A program made the position numbers and the translations under genes. Positions 7,953 through 16,438 of a stretch of 64,000 nucleotides of DNA are shown here, one piece after another (within the stretch, counting starts at the first letter, position 1; each line of letters begins with the position of its first letter). Under the pieces are notes generated by a model. It worked only from the letters and a program-made list of their open reading frames with translations, made no database searches and was not told the origin of the DNA. Source of the stretch: Stackebrandtia nassauensis DSM 44728 (lineage in GTDB: Bacteria; Actinomycetota; Actinomycetes; Mycobacteriales; Micromonosporaceae); NCBI RefSeq assembly GCF_000024545.1, contig NC_013947.1, positions 744,001 through 808,000 on the forward strand, given 5' to 3'.

Positions 7953-8762
7953 TCACCGATCCGACGCGTCGTTGTCGCCGGGGGAGGGCGTCGCCTTGAG
8001 ATCGCGGTCACTGTCCCCGGATTCCGAACCACCGGAGTCTTGAGTGGACGGTTCGGGTTCCTCGGAGGGTGCTTCGGACGTCGTCGGCCCGTCCGGTTCC
8101 GTCGACGGCGTCTCCTCGCCCGAGGGCGTCTCCTCCCCGGAGGATTCGGACTCCCCGGAGCCGTCCTGGTCCGAACCGCCCGACGGCGAGTGCTGCTCGG
8201 AACTGGAGGACTCGTGCGGATGCGCGCCGTAGTAGGTGGTCGCGGGCTGCCCCGACACCAGCGCCAACCCGGTCAGCAGACCGACGCTCAGCACGAACAC
8301 GATCAGGCTCGACACCGCCAGCGGCCGCCAGTTGCGTTTGAGGAACGTCCTGGCGCGCGCCGACGCCGACGGGCTCGACTCGGCGGCCACCGTCGCGGTG
8401 GGAACGGCGGCGGTACCCCGCGCCGTCGCCGCGGGACCGGTCTTCGTCACGGCCCCGGTTTCGGGTGCGGGCTCGCGCACCGCGGTCTGGGCGCCGGTGC
8501 GGCTGCGGACCTTGTCGAGCTTCTCCTTGGTGTGGTGCATCGACTTCAGGTACAGCACGGTGGCGACGGAGGAGACGACACTGAACACGGCGACACCGAC
8601 GACGGTCCCGGAGATGCCCAGCGCGTTGGCCACCACTGCCGCCGTCGAGGCGGCACAGGTGGCGGCGACGATCTGAAGCGCGTTGATCCGGTTGGTGTCG
8701 TCCTTGTCGCCAGCCGATTCCCTTATGGACTTGTCTTCCGGCTGCCGGCCGTTTTCCGACAC
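7953..8762 (-). CDS. Membrane protein with three predicted helices and acidic C-terminal tail
   Basis: About 269 residues, unrecognised. Two adjacent hydrophobic helices near residues 28-72 (VVANALGISGTVVGVAVFSVVSSVATVLYL) are followed by a basic cytoplasmic segment and an Ala/Thr-rich linker. A third helix (LIVFVLSVGLLTGLALV) leads to a long Ser/Glu/Asp/Pro-rich tail, which would be extracytoplasmic if the N-terminus is inside. No catalytic motif is seen. GTG 8762 is chosen because AGGGGG on the minus strand lies 9 bp upstream; GTG 8771 is an alternative. It precedes mrp by 29 bp on the same strand, so cotranscription is possible. Confidence 0.7.
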   Translation of the reverse strand: MSENGRQPEDKSIRESAGDKDDTNRINALQIVAATCAASTAAVVANALGISGTVVGVAVFSVVSSVATVLYLKSMHHTKEKLDKVRSRTGAQTAVREPAPETGAVTKTGPAATARGTAAVPTATVAAESSPSASARARTFLKRNWRPLAVSSLIVFVLSVGLLTGLALVSGQPATTYYGAHPHESSSSEQHSPSGGSDQDGSGESESSGEETPSGEETPSTEPDGPTTSEAPSEEPEPSTQDSGGSESGDSDRDLKATPSPGDNDASDR

Positions 8763-8932
8763 TGTAGACACTCCCCCTGTCTGGCGTCTCCGCGTGGCTA
8801 CCCAGCCTGCATTTCCCGAATCGGAGCGGCCAGTGATTGTGCGAATGCTCACCGGTCGCATTTGCGCCACCGGACCACCGTCGTCGCGACGCCGCGACAA
8901 GTGACCGGTGGCATGGGCTTAGGCTGGCGGTC

Positions 8933-9856
8933 GTGTCGGTGAAAGTACGCATAGGTACCCGTTCCTCGCCCATGGCGCTGGCCCAGGCCGATCGGGTCTC
9001 GGCCGCCCTGACGGCCCTCGATCCGGACGTGGCGGTGGAGATCGTCCCGTTCACGACCTCGGGCGACAAGTGGATGGGACCGCTGTCCCAGCTGGGCGGC
9101 AAGGGCGCGTTCACCAAAGAGGTCGACGCGGCCCTTGTGGAGGGAACCTGCGACCTCTGCGTCCACTGTGTCAAGGACATCCCCGGCGACCGCGACCTCC
9201 CCGAGGGCACCGTCATCGCCGCCCACCTGGAACGCGACGACGTCCGCGACGCCCTGGTCCACCCGGGCGGCCTGAGCCTGTCGGACCTGCCCGACGGCTC
9301 CCGCATCGGCACCTCCTCCCCGCGCCGCGCCGCCCAACTCGCCCTGCACTGGCCCCGCCTGAGCCCGCTCCCGATCCGGGGCAACGCCAACACCCGCCTG
9401 GCCAAGCTCGACGCGGGCGACTTCGACGCTCTACTTCTGGCGGTCTCGGGTCTGGAACGTCTCGCCCTCACCGATCGCATCACCGAGATCCTCGACGTCG
9501 ACACCATGGTCCCCGCCATCGGCTCGGGCACCCTGGCGCTGCAATGCCGCACCGACGACACCCCGGTCCGCGACCTGGTGGCCAGGCTGGACGACCCGAT
9601 GACCTCCTGGCGCACCGAAGCCGAACGCTCCATGCTGCGAGCCCTCAACGGCCACTGCCACTCCCCGATCGCGGGCTACGCGATCCAGGAGTCGGAGGGC
9701 GTACTGAGCCTCCACGGCCGGGTCATGTCGCTCGACGGTTCGACCGTCCTGGAAGCCCGCGAATCCGGCGCCGACGCCACAGCGCTGGGCACCAGCGTCG
9801 CCGAAGCCCTGCTGCGCCAAGGCGCGCGCGAGCTCATCGACTCGCTGGCCGAATAG
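8933..9856 (+). CDS. hemC: Hydroxymethylbilane synthase (porphobilinogen deaminase), stand-alone copy
   Basis: 307-residue HemC-family enzyme that polymerises four porphobilinogens in heme/corrin synthesis. The N-terminal [15 protein letters not shown] motif, [14 protein letters not shown], a dipyrromethane-binding loop with Lys81-Asp82 (HCVKDIP) and [11 protein letters not shown] are present. The cofactor cysteine is Cys242 in NGHCHSP. It is diverged from canonical HemC (usually HSMKDxP and GGCxxP) and stands alone, without hemA, hemB or hemD beside it. It may therefore be a second copy like the second HemC proteins of some streptomycetes. GTG 8933 is chosen as the last start before the conserved N-terminus. 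Confidence 0.88.
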   Translation: MSVKVRIGTRSSPMALAQADRVSAALTALDPDVAVEIVPFTTSGDKWMGPLSQLGGKGAFTKEVDAALVEGTCDLCVHCVKDIPGDRDLPEGTVIAAHLERDDVRDALVHPGGLSLSDLPDGSRIGTSSPRRAAQLALHWPRLSPLPIRGNANTRLAKLDAGDFDALLLAVSGLERLALTDRITEILDVDTMVPAIGSGTLALQCRTDDTPVRDLVARLDDPMTSWRTEAERSMLRALNGHCHSPIAGYAIQESEGVLSLHGRVMSLDGSTVLEARESGADATALGTSVAEALLRQGARELIDSLAE

Positions 9857-9862
9857 GCCGCG

Positions 9863-10384
9863 CTAACGCTTACGCCGCTTGACCCGGTGCAGCCGGAATG
9901 GTTTGCGGGTCGGGCGGGCCGCGGGGCTGGGGACGACGGTCGCGGCCAGGCTGGCCGACGGCAGCGCGGCGCCCGACAGCGGTGCCTCGTCGGGTTTCGG
10001 GGCGAGGCGGTAGAGGGCGCATTCGGTGCGCCAGCGTTCCACGGTGTCGCCGTCGGTGGCGTTGAGGCGTTTGGCGGCCAGGGCGGTGGCGGTCTCGGAC
10101 CAGGAGTCGTCGGCGGGGTCGAGCCGGGCGACCGTGGCCGTGAAGTCGACGATACGTCCATTGTGGTCGCCGCGTAGGGTGACGTGGCATTCGTCGGCGG
10201 TGTCCAGGCCCGGGTCGGGTTGTTCGCCGGGGCCGCAGACCAGGTGGAGCGCGTCGTCGATCCACAGGCACCACAGGCAGGCCGCAGGGGCGGAGCCGAC
10301 GCCGATCCACGCGATCTGGGCTTTCTTGGCCGCCTCGGTCGTCAGCGGGTGCGGCGCCGGGTTCGGGGTCACCTCGTCGGTCAT
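9863..10384 (-). CDS. Probable PNPOx-like split-barrel protein
   Basis: 173-residue protein. The pattern KKAQIAWIGVGS...CLWCLWIDDALHLVCGPGEQ...ECHVTLRGDHNGRIVDFTATVARLDP is that of pyridoxamine-phosphate-oxidase-like split beta-barrels, which bind FMN or F420. No substrate can be inferred. The C-terminus is Pro/Arg-rich and basic. The ATG at 10384 overlaps the stop of the AMMECR1 gene by 4 bp, so the two are translationally coupled. The gene converges on hemC with 6 bp between stops. Confidence 0.65.
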   Translation of the reverse strand: MTDEVTPNPAPHPLTTEAAKKAQIAWIGVGSAPAACLWCLWIDDALHLVCGPGEQPDPGLDTADECHVTLRGDHNGRIVDFTATVARLDPADDSWSETATALAAKRLNATDGDTVERWRTECALYRLAPKPDEAPLSGAALPSASLAATVVPSPAARPTRKPFRLHRVKRRKR

Positions 10385-10989
10385 GTCTCCTCCAGCGGCG
10401 GCCTCGGGGGCGCGGACGTGTAGTAGTCGGTGCCGTAGGTTTCGGCGGTCATGGCTTGGGGCCAGTCGGAGTCCCAGCCGCCCTTGCGAAGCAGGGCCGC
10501 GACGAAGTCGGCGGGTTTGGGGAGAGATTCCCAGACCGAGGGCAGGAATGTCGCCCGGCGGCCGCCTTCGCGGAGGGTGAGGCCGTCGACGCCGGGGCGC
10601 AGGGCGGCTTCCAGGTCGGCGCGGTCGGTGATCGGGAGGGGGGTGGGGGGCGACAGCACCGAGACCGAGATGGAGAGCTGGGGCCATTCGCGACGGTCTA
10701 CAGCGGGCATTCGGGGGTCGTTCATGGCCTTGCGCGCGTTGTGGGCCACGTCGTCGAGCAGGCGGCGGTGGGCGATGAGGGTGCCGATGCAGCCGCGAAG
10801 TTTGCCGTCGCGTTGCAGGGTGACAAAGGACGCGCCCTCGCGGCGCAGTGCTTCGGCCAGCGGTTCGTCGGTGCCGGTGAGCCGGGCCAGGAGGGCGTCG
10901 GTGTCGAGGTTCTCGCCGAGGAGAGCGTGTCGCACCGCCTCGGCGGCCACCGTGGGCACCGCGGCGGCGAAAGCGCTGTCTTCGGTCAC
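10381..10989 (-). CDS. AMMECR1 domain protein (AmmeMemoRadiSam system protein A type)
   Basis: 202 residues covering a full AMMECR1 domain. The diagnostic LRGCIGT motif lies in FVTLQRDGKLRGCIGTLIAH, and the C-terminal part reads GLTLREGGRRATFLPSVWESL and LLRKGGWDSD. In many bacteria this protein (AmmA) is encoded with a Memo-like dioxygenase (AmmB) and a radical SAM enzyme. Neither partner is present within the window; instead it is coupled to a split-barrel protein. The biochemical role of the family remains unresolved. Confidence 0.85.
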   Translation of the reverse strand: MTEDSAFAAAVPTVAAEAVRHALLGENLDTDALLARLTGTDEPLAEALRREGASFVTLQRDGKLRGCIGTLIAHRRLLDDVAHNARKAMNDPRMPAVDRREWPQLSISVSVLSPPTPLPITDRADLEAALRPGVDGLTLREGGRRATFLPSVWESLPKPADFVAALLRKGGWDSDWPQAMTAETYGTDYYTSAPPRPPLEET

Positions 10990-11116
10990 ACCCCGATGGT
11001 GTCATGTTCGCACCCGGGGGCGCTCACCCGTCGGTGTATCCATGCGAAGATCGGGGCGTGAGGGCTCCATGGCTCACCGGATTGAGAGTTCCCGAACACG
11101 GATTCAGGAGGGCAAT

Positions 11117-12025
11117 GTGGACAGTCTAGAAGGTAGGATCGCGTTGGTGACCGGCGCCGGCAGCCCCGACGGCATCGGATTCGCGGTCGCCAAACGGCTG
11201 CGGGCCGCCGGTGCCGAGGTGATCCTGGTGTCGACCACCAAGCGCATCCACGAGCGCGCCTCCGAGGTGGGCGGCACCGGTTTCGTCGTCGACCTGACCG
11301 AGGACGCGGAGGTGGCCGGGCTCGCCGACGCCGTGGCCGACCAGATCGGGGAGGTCGACGTTCTGGTCAACAACGCGGGGCTGAACTCCAAGACCGACCC
11401 GGCGGTGCTGCGTCCGGTGGCGCAGTTGACGTACGCGGAGTGGCAGAACGAGCTGGAACGCAACCTGGCCACCACCTTCCTGGTCAGCCGGGCCTTCGTG
11501 CAGGGCATGGCCGAGCGGGGTTGGGGCCGGGTCGTCAACGTGGCCGCCACCGCCGGGGTCGTCAACGGGGTGCCCGCCGAGGCCGCGTACGCCGCCGCCA
11601 AGGCCGGGGTCACCGGCCTGACCCGGGCGCTGTCCATGGAACTCGTCGCCGACGGGGTCACCGTCAACGCCGTCGCCCCCGGCCTGATCCGCACCGGTTC
11701 CTCCACCGTCCCCGAACTGCAACGCGGCCTCGACATGCCCATCGGGCGCCCCGGCACCCCCGATGAGGCCGCCGCCGCGATCGCGTTCCTGTGCTCCCCG
11801 TCAGCGGGCTACATCACCGGACAGGTTCTCGTCGTCGATGGTGGGGCGGGCGTTCGGGCGTTAGCGTTGAGGTATGGCCGAGCCGGTTTTCCTGTACGAC
11901 GGCGATTGCGCGTTCTGCACCCGCTGCGTGGAGTTCTACCGGCGCCATGCCGCCACCGAGGTGCCGATCCTGCCGTGGCAGGCGGCCGATCTCGACGCGC
12001 TGGGCCTGACCGCCGCCGAGTGTGA
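11117..12025 (+). CDS. Short-chain dehydrogenase/reductase (FabG-like) with extended C-terminus
   Basis: Classical SDR using NAD(P)H. The cofactor motif is TGAGSPDGIGFAV, NNAG is intact, and the catalytic Ser region is atypical (VNVAATAGV, Ala/Thr where Ser is usual) ahead of Tyr-x-x-x-Lys in AYAAAKAG (Y584-type YxxxK present). The C-terminal IGRPGTPDEAAAAIAFLCSPSAGYITGQVLVVDGG is typical. A normal family member would end within about 10 residues of VVDGG. Here the frame runs about 55 residues further, overlapping the next gene by 152 bp. GTG 11117 is chosen because AGGAGGG lies just upstream; ATG 11070 is also in frame. Confidence 0.8.
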   Translation: MDSLEGRIALVTGAGSPDGIGFAVAKRLRAAGAEVILVSTTKRIHERASEVGGTGFVVDLTEDAEVAGLADAVADQIGEVDVLVNNAGLNSKTDPAVLRPVAQLTYAEWQNELERNLATTFLVSRAFVQGMAERGWGRVVNVAATAGVVNGVPAEAAYAAAKAGVTGLTRALSMELVADGVTVNAVAPGLIRTGSSTVPELQRGLDMPIGRPGTPDEAAAAIAFLCSPSAGYITGQVLVVDGGAGVRALALRYGRAGFPVRRRLRVLHPLRGVLPAPCRHRGADPAVAGGRSRRAGPDRRRV

Positions 12026-12254
12026 CACCGCCGTTCAGTGGGCGCGGCCGGGAGCCGAGCCCAAGGCGGGGCCGGACGCGATCGCGCGGCTGCTGCGCGC
12101 CTCCACCGGCCACCTGGGCGCGTGGAAGCTGGCGGGCCTGGTGCTGAGCTTCCCGCCGGTGCGCTGGCTGGCCTGGCCGGGGTACCGCTGGGTGGCGCGC
12201 AACCGGCACCGGATGCCCGGCGGCACCGCCGCGTGCAGCCTGCCCCGCGGCTGA
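11874..12254 (+). CDS. DCC family thiol-disulfide oxidoreductase-like protein (DUF393)
   Basis: 126-residue thioredoxin-like protein. It opens with the family signature YDGDCAFCTRCVEF (Cys12 and Cys15, plus Cys18), and continues with the ILPWQAADL and WAR...DAIARLL segments of DUF393. Proteins of this family are proposed disulfide oxidoreductases; no substrate is established. The ATG at 11874 lies inside the 3' extension of the SDR frame, in a different frame. Its own sequence looks normal in length, which suggests the SDR extension rather than this gene is the anomaly. Confidence 0.85.
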   Translation: MAEPVFLYDGDCAFCTRCVEFYRRHAATEVPILPWQAADLDALGLTAAECDTAVQWARPGAEPKAGPDAIARLLRASTGHLGAWKLAGLVLSFPPVRWLAWPGYRWVARNRHRMPGGTAACSLPRG

Positions 12255-12333
12255 GGCTTCGCCCGGCCCCGACGGGCGCGACCTGCCCCGCGCTGGCGCC
12301 GGCCGCCCCGGTCCGGACGGGTACTGTTCCCGC

Positions 12334-12951
12334 GTGAACGACAGCGACGAGGTCGGCGTCGGCCCGTGGTCGGGGCCCTGGCCCGAGGACGATCGATACG
12401 ATCCCGAACTGCTCGCCGAGGGCGACCGCCGCAACGTCGTCGACCGCTACCGGTACTGGCGCCGGGAGGCCATCGTCGCCGACCTGGACGAACACCGGCA
12501 CGACTTCCACGTCGCGATCGAGAACTGGCAGCACGACTTCAACATCGGCACGGTGGTGCGCAACGCCAACGCCTTCGCCGCCAAGGCCGTCCACATAGTA
12601 GGAAAACGGCGCTGGAACCGGCGCGGGGCCATGGTCACCGACCGCTACCAGCACGTCCACCACCACGACACCATCGACGGCTTCGTCGACTGGGCCCAGC
12701 GGCACGAACTGCCCATCATCGGCATCGACAACCTGCCCGGCAGCGTGCCGCTGGAGACCACCACGCTGCCCAGCGCCTGCGTACTGTTCTTCGGGCAGGA
12801 GGGGCCGGGCCTGTCGCGGGCGGCCCGGGACGCCAGCCGACTGGTCTGCTCGATCGCCCAGTTCGGTTCGACCCGCTCCATCAACGCCGGGGTCGCCAGC
12901 GGCATCGCCATGCACGCCTGGATCCGCGACCACGCCGTCATTCCACGCTAA
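12334..12951 (+). CDS. SpoU/TrmH family RNA 2'-O-methyltransferase
   Basis: 205-residue SPOUT enzyme using S-adenosylmethionine. Motif 1 is FNIGTVVRNANAFAA, motif 2 LFFGQEGPGLSR and motif 3 the knot-forming IAQFGSTRSINAGVASGIAMHAW. It lacks the N-terminal substrate-binding domain of the 23S rRNA enzymes, so tRNA or another RNA could be the target; the exact nucleotide cannot be told. GTG 12334 is taken as start. It follows the DCC gene by 79 bp on the same strand. Confidence 0.88.
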   Translation: MNDSDEVGVGPWSGPWPEDDRYDPELLAEGDRRNVVDRYRYWRREAIVADLDEHRHDFHVAIENWQHDFNIGTVVRNANAFAAKAVHIVGKRRWNRRGAMVTDRYQHVHHHDTIDGFVDWAQRHELPIIGIDNLPGSVPLETTTLPSACVLFFGQEGPGLSRAARDASRLVCSIAQFGSTRSINAGVASGIAMHAWIRDHAVIPR

Positions 12952-13297
12952 TTCAGCGAAAGTAACTTAAAGTGACAGAAATTTGACACAGTGTTCTGGC
13001 CCTTTCGAGGGGTTCCGGAGTGTCGTACTTGCGACTATGAATGTGTCCAAGCTGGTCCCTACCTGGGGCGGGGGAGACTCGGAGATGCGCTTGAGGCAAA
13101 AGGAGGCTAGGCTTGAGGCGGCAGAACCCATCGGAAAGGGATGCCGTGGCAGTTGACTTTACGAGTGACAACACGTGCACCAGCGCACTTGAAGCTGTAC
13201 GCTCTGTGGTGTCCGAGAATCCGAGTGGCTTTCGGCACGCTCCGCCGAAGACCAACTGTGGTTCGCTTGAGACGCAGTGGGAGGGGGTTCGCCCGAC
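12952..13297. other. 346-bp stretch without a confident gene
   Basis: The interval is less GC-biased than its surroundings and contains the direct sequence TTGACACAG near 12980 but no convincing -10 at normal spacing. A weak small frame (see the entry at 13113) fills the second half. No RNA gene or hairpin was recognised. Confidence 0.4.
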
Positions 13298-13301
13298 ATG
13301 A
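13113..13301 (+). CDS. Possible small coupled protein (62 aa)
   Basis: A TTG at 13113 stands 6 bp after a perfect AGGAGG (13101-13106). The frame encodes about 62 residues and its TGA overlaps the ATG of the next small gene (ATGA at 13298-13301). The predicted protein has two to three cysteines and no hydrophobic segment. I do not recognise it, and codon usage is less biased than in the neighbours. The ribosome site and coupling are its only support. Confidence 0.3.
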   Translation: MRRQNPSERDAVAVDFTSDNTCTSALEAVRSVVSENPSGFRHAPPKTNCGSLETQWEGVRPT

Positions 13302-13450
13302 AAAAGATTCTGATGTGGGCCGGGGTTGCATTCCTGGTCTTCTTCGTCGCGTTCAGACCTGACGATGCTGGCAATGTTGTCGGCAACATTGCCGGGACCA
13401 TTGGCGCGATCGGAGAAGGTTTCGCCACGTTCATCGCCGGTCTCGTGTAG
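13298..13450 (+). CDS. Small hydrophobic membrane protein (50 aa)
   Basis: A 50-residue protein starting MKKILMWAGVAFLVFFVAF and followed by a Gly/Ala-rich amphipathic second segment (VVGNIAGTIGAIGEGFATFIAGLV). It probably forms one transmembrane helix plus a membrane-associated helix. GAGGGGG lies just upstream of ATG 13298. It lies 6 bp before a PH-domain membrane protein, so they are probably one operon. Small hydrophobic proteins in this position occur in related actinomycetes (inference). Function unknown. Confidence 0.7.
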   Translation: MKKILMWAGVAFLVFFVAFRPDDAGNVVGNIAGTIGAIGEGFATFIAGLV

Positions 13451-13456
13451 CGATCG

Positions 13457-14224
13457 ATGAACGACGGTAAGCATGCGGGCGACGGTGGTCCGGCTGAGTA
13501 CGCCGAAGGCCGGGTCACCGAGCCGCTCGATCCTCCCAGTCAACGACGTCCCTCCGAAGGCGCCGCTCCCGACATCGCCGAGGACGACCTGAAGGGTTTC
13601 CGCTTCGACGCGTCGGGCATGCCCTTGGGCCCCAGCGACATGCCGGTGCCGGACGTCCCGTCGCCGCTGGCGGCGCGCTACCTGTTCCCCACCGAGAAAT
13701 ACCGCGGCGAATGGCGCCGCCACTGGATCCACCTGATGCCGGTCATCGTGATCGGCGTACTGGCCACCTTCGTGGGCGGCTACATCACCGGCGTGTTCGG
13801 CAAGGGCGGCAACTCCACCCTCGTCACCGGCGTCATCGTCGTCTACCTGTGCATCCTGCTGTGGGGTGCCTGGCGGGTCTTCGACTGGTACTTCGACCGC
13901 TTCATCCTGACCAACAAGCGGGTCATGGTCATCAACGGGATCATCACCCGCAAGGTCGCGATGATGCCGCTGCTGCGGGTCACCGACATGAAGTACGAGC
14001 AGTCGCCGCTGGGCCGGATGATGAACTACGGCAGCTTCGTGATGGAGTCGGCCGGTCAGGACCAGGCGTTGCGCGAGGTCAAGCACCTGCCCGACCCCAA
14101 CGAGCTCTACCTCCAGATCTGTGAGGAGATGTACGAGCCCGAGGCCGTCGACGCCCGCGACACCGTGGACGAGAGCCTCGACGAGCCGCTGACCGCCGAC
14201 AACAAGCAGGGCGGCGACGCCTGA
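13457..14224 (+). CDS. Bacterial PH domain (YdbS-like) membrane protein
   Basis: 255 residues. The first 75 or so are hydrophilic and acidic; two transmembrane helices follow (WIHLMPVIVIGVLATFVGGYI and VTGVIVVYLCILLWGAWRVF). Then comes a bPH2-type domain (WYFDRFILTNKRVMVINGIITRKVAMMPLLRVTDMKYEQ) characteristic of YdbS/YdbT-like proteins, and an acidic C-terminal tail. Such proteins are membrane-bound with a cytoplasmic PH domain and no settled function. It is paired with the preceding 50-aa membrane protein. Confidence 0.85.
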   Translation: MNDGKHAGDGGPAEYAEGRVTEPLDPPSQRRPSEGAAPDIAEDDLKGFRFDASGMPLGPSDMPVPDVPSPLAARYLFPTEKYRGEWRRHWIHLMPVIVIGVLATFVGGYITGVFGKGGNSTLVTGVIVVYLCILLWGAWRVFDWYFDRFILTNKRVMVINGIITRKVAMMPLLRVTDMKYEQSPLGRMMNYGSFVMESAGQDQALREVKHLPDPNELYLQICEEMYEPEAVDARDTVDESLDEPLTADNKQGGDA

Positions 14225-14255
14225 GACGCTCGCGTCCTCATCGTCGGCCGTCGCG

Positions 14256-14756
14256 CTACTTCACCGGCACCGCGCAGATCTCCCAGTAGATCTTGCCCCG
14301 CCGTCCCCGCTCGGAGAAGCTCTCACCGTCCGGGTGGTCCAGGCACACCGAGGGGTTGCCCCGGCCGGACTGCTTGTTGACGACCTCGAACTTGGCGCTG
14401 GCGCCGTCGCACGGCACGATCTCCAGACCACCGATGAACCGGTCGTCCATGCTGGCCAGGCACTGGCCGACGTTCGGCTCCGACTTCGTCATCTGGACCG
14501 CGAAGAAACCGCCGCCCAAGACGACCACCAGGACCAGCCCCAGCCAGCTGATGTTCTTGCGGCGCTTGGGCGCCGGCTGGTACGCGGGCGGCTGGTACGC
14601 CGGGGGCCGCTGCTGGAACTGCGGCGGCGGGGCGTAACCCGGGCGCTGCTGTTGCGGCGGGTACTGGTAGCCGTACTGCTGTTGTGGATAACCCTGTGGC
14701 GGCTGTGGATAACCCTGTGGTCGCTGTGGATGGCCGTACTGCGGCGGATAGGACAT
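14256..14756 (-). CDS. Single-pass membrane protein, LppU/SCO3897-like
   Basis: 166 residues. The first 75 are a Pro/Gln/Tyr-rich low-complexity region with repeated GYPQ-type units, reflected in repeated TTATCCACAG blocks on the plus strand around 14690-14720. One transmembrane helix follows (WLGLVLVVVLGGGFFAVQM), then a small extracytoplasmic domain with VGQCLASM...VPCDGASAKFEVVNK...CLDHPDG...WEICAVPVK. The four spaced cysteines fit the LppU_SCO3897 family of actinobacterial surface domains. Function unknown. ATG 14756 is chosen because it opens the repeat region. Confidence 0.75.
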   Translation of the reverse strand: MSYPPQYGHPQRPQGYPQPPQGYPQQQYGYQYPPQQQRPGYAPPPQFQQRPPAYQPPAYQPAPKRRKNISWLGLVLVVVLGGGFFAVQMTKSEPNVGQCLASMDDRFIGGLEIVPCDGASAKFEVVNKQSGRGNPSVCLDHPDGESFSERGRRGKIYWEICAVPVK

Positions 14757-14854
14757 GGTGCCGACTCCCTGGGGCATCGAAGGGGTTGTTCGTTGACCCA
14801 AGGAAACGCGTTCGCCGCGTCCGGATCATCACCAATCCGTGCCGCGAGTGCCGA

Positions 14855-16210
14855 TCAGGCCCACACGAAATACCGTAGCCACAGGTAGGGGGTGACGATC
14901 GAAATCGTCACCAAGGTGACGACGAGCCCGTACTTCGTGAACTCCCAGAACGAGATCTTGTGCCCGGCCCGGGCGGCGATGCCCAGCGCCACCACGTTGG
15001 CCGAGGCGCCGATAGCGGTGGCGTTGCCGCCCAGGTCGGCGCCGAAGGCCAGCGCCCACCACAGCACGTGCGACTGGGAGGTGTTCCCCGCGTCGTTGAC
15101 GAGCTGGTCGACGATCGGGGCCATAGTCGCCACGTACGGGATGTTGTCGACGATCGCCGACAGCACCGCCGAGGCCCACAACAGCACCATCGAGGCGCCC
15201 AGCAGGTTGTCGCCCATCGCGTCGGAGGCCGCCGAGGCGACCGTGCCGATGACCCCGGTGTGCACCAGCGAGCCCACCATGATGAACAGCCCGGCGAAGA
15301 ACGCCAGCGTCTCCCACTCGACGTCCTTGAACACCGACTGGCCCGACAGCCGGTTCGGCGACAGGTTCGAGTGCCGGTGCCGCATCACCACCGGTGAGGC
15401 GATGACCTGCGCGGCGGCGAAGATCGTCAGCCCGCCGATCATCGCGACCACCGAGGCCTCGACGTGCAGGACGGTGTGCAGTGTGAACGCGGCCAGCACC
15501 AGGCCCAGGATCGTCAGCGACACGATCAGCAGCAGCGGGTCCTTGATGGCGTCGCGTTCCCGCAGCGCCATGATCGAGGCGACCCGCTCGGGGTCGTAGC
15601 GGAACTTCTTGCGGAACATCAGCCAGCACAGCCCGACGAACACCACGATCAGCAGCACCACCAGCGGCGCCATGTGGATCAGGAAGTCGTTGAAGCTCAG
15701 CTCGCCCTGCGCGGCGATGATGATGTTGGGCGGGTCGCCGATCAGCGTCGCGGTGCCGCCGATGTTGGAGGCCATCACCTCGGCGATGATGAACGGCACC
15801 ACCGGCAGGTTCAGCCGCTCGCACACCAGGAACGTCACCGGCGCGATCAGCAGCACCGTGGTGACGTTGTCCAGCGCGGCCGAGGCGATCGCGGTGACGA
15901 GCACCAGGATCACCATCACCTTGAACGGCCTGCCCTTGGCCCGTTTCGCCGACCAGATCGCCAGGAACTCGAACACACCGGTGCGCTTGAGCACCGCCAC
16001 GATCAGCATCATGCCCAACAGCAGGAAGATGACGTTCCACTCGATGCCGGTCTTCTGCTCGAAGAACGCGGTGTCGGCGGTGGAGGCGCCGATGAGGAAC
16101 ATCAGGACGGCGCCGCCCAGTGCGGCGGTCACCTTGTTGATCTTCTCGGTCGCGATGAGGACGTAGGCGCCGGAGAACACGGCGATGGCGGCCCAGGCTT
16201 GCCAAGTCAC
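14855..16210 (-). CDS. SLC13/ArsB-NhaD family ion permease
   Basis: About 451 residues with 11-12 hydrophobic helices. The two conserved repeats are seen as ASAALDNVTTVLLIAP with ASNIGGTATLIGDPPN, and SAIVDNIPYVATMAPIV with GADLGGNATAIGASANVV. These are typical of the ArsB/NhaD/CitMHS ion transporter superfamily. Such permeases move arsenite, Na+/H+ or dicarboxylates; sequence alone does not decide, and no ars genes are adjacent. GTG 16210 is chosen because AGGAG is 9 bp upstream on the minus strand; a longer frame from 16288 has no ribosome site. Confidence 0.85.
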   Translation of the reverse strand: MTWQAWAAIAVFSGAYVLIATEKINKVTAALGGAVLMFLIGASTADTAFFEQKTGIEWNVIFLLLGMMLIVAVLKRTGVFEFLAIWSAKRAKGRPFKVMVILVLVTAIASAALDNVTTVLLIAPVTFLVCERLNLPVVPFIIAEVMASNIGGTATLIGDPPNIIIAAQGELSFNDFLIHMAPLVVLLIVVFVGLCWLMFRKKFRYDPERVASIMALRERDAIKDPLLLIVSLTILGLVLAAFTLHTVLHVEASVVAMIGGLTIFAAAQVIASPVVMRHRHSNLSPNRLSGQSVFKDVEWETLAFFAGLFIMVGSLVHTGVIGTVASAASDAMGDNLLGASMVLLWASAVLSAIVDNIPYVATMAPIVDQLVNDAGNTSQSHVLWWALAFGADLGGNATAIGASANVVALGIAARAGHKISFWEFTKYGLVVTLVTISIVTPYLWLRYFVWA

Positions 16211-16438
16211 AGCGGGCGGCTCCTGTCGGGCAGGGGGCGGTTGCGTCGCCGACCAGACTTCCCGGCACACCAAGATCAGTTTTCGCACCCGACCCTACCG
16301 GTCGAGCCTCCGGAAGTGTCAACGACTCGTCAACGCGTGTCAAGAGGCATAGGAACCTCATTCAGGCTCTGGACAAACACCCTCCGTATCGGGGAAGATC
16401 ATTGGAAGCTCTCGCGCGCGCATAAGGAGGGCTGGGCC

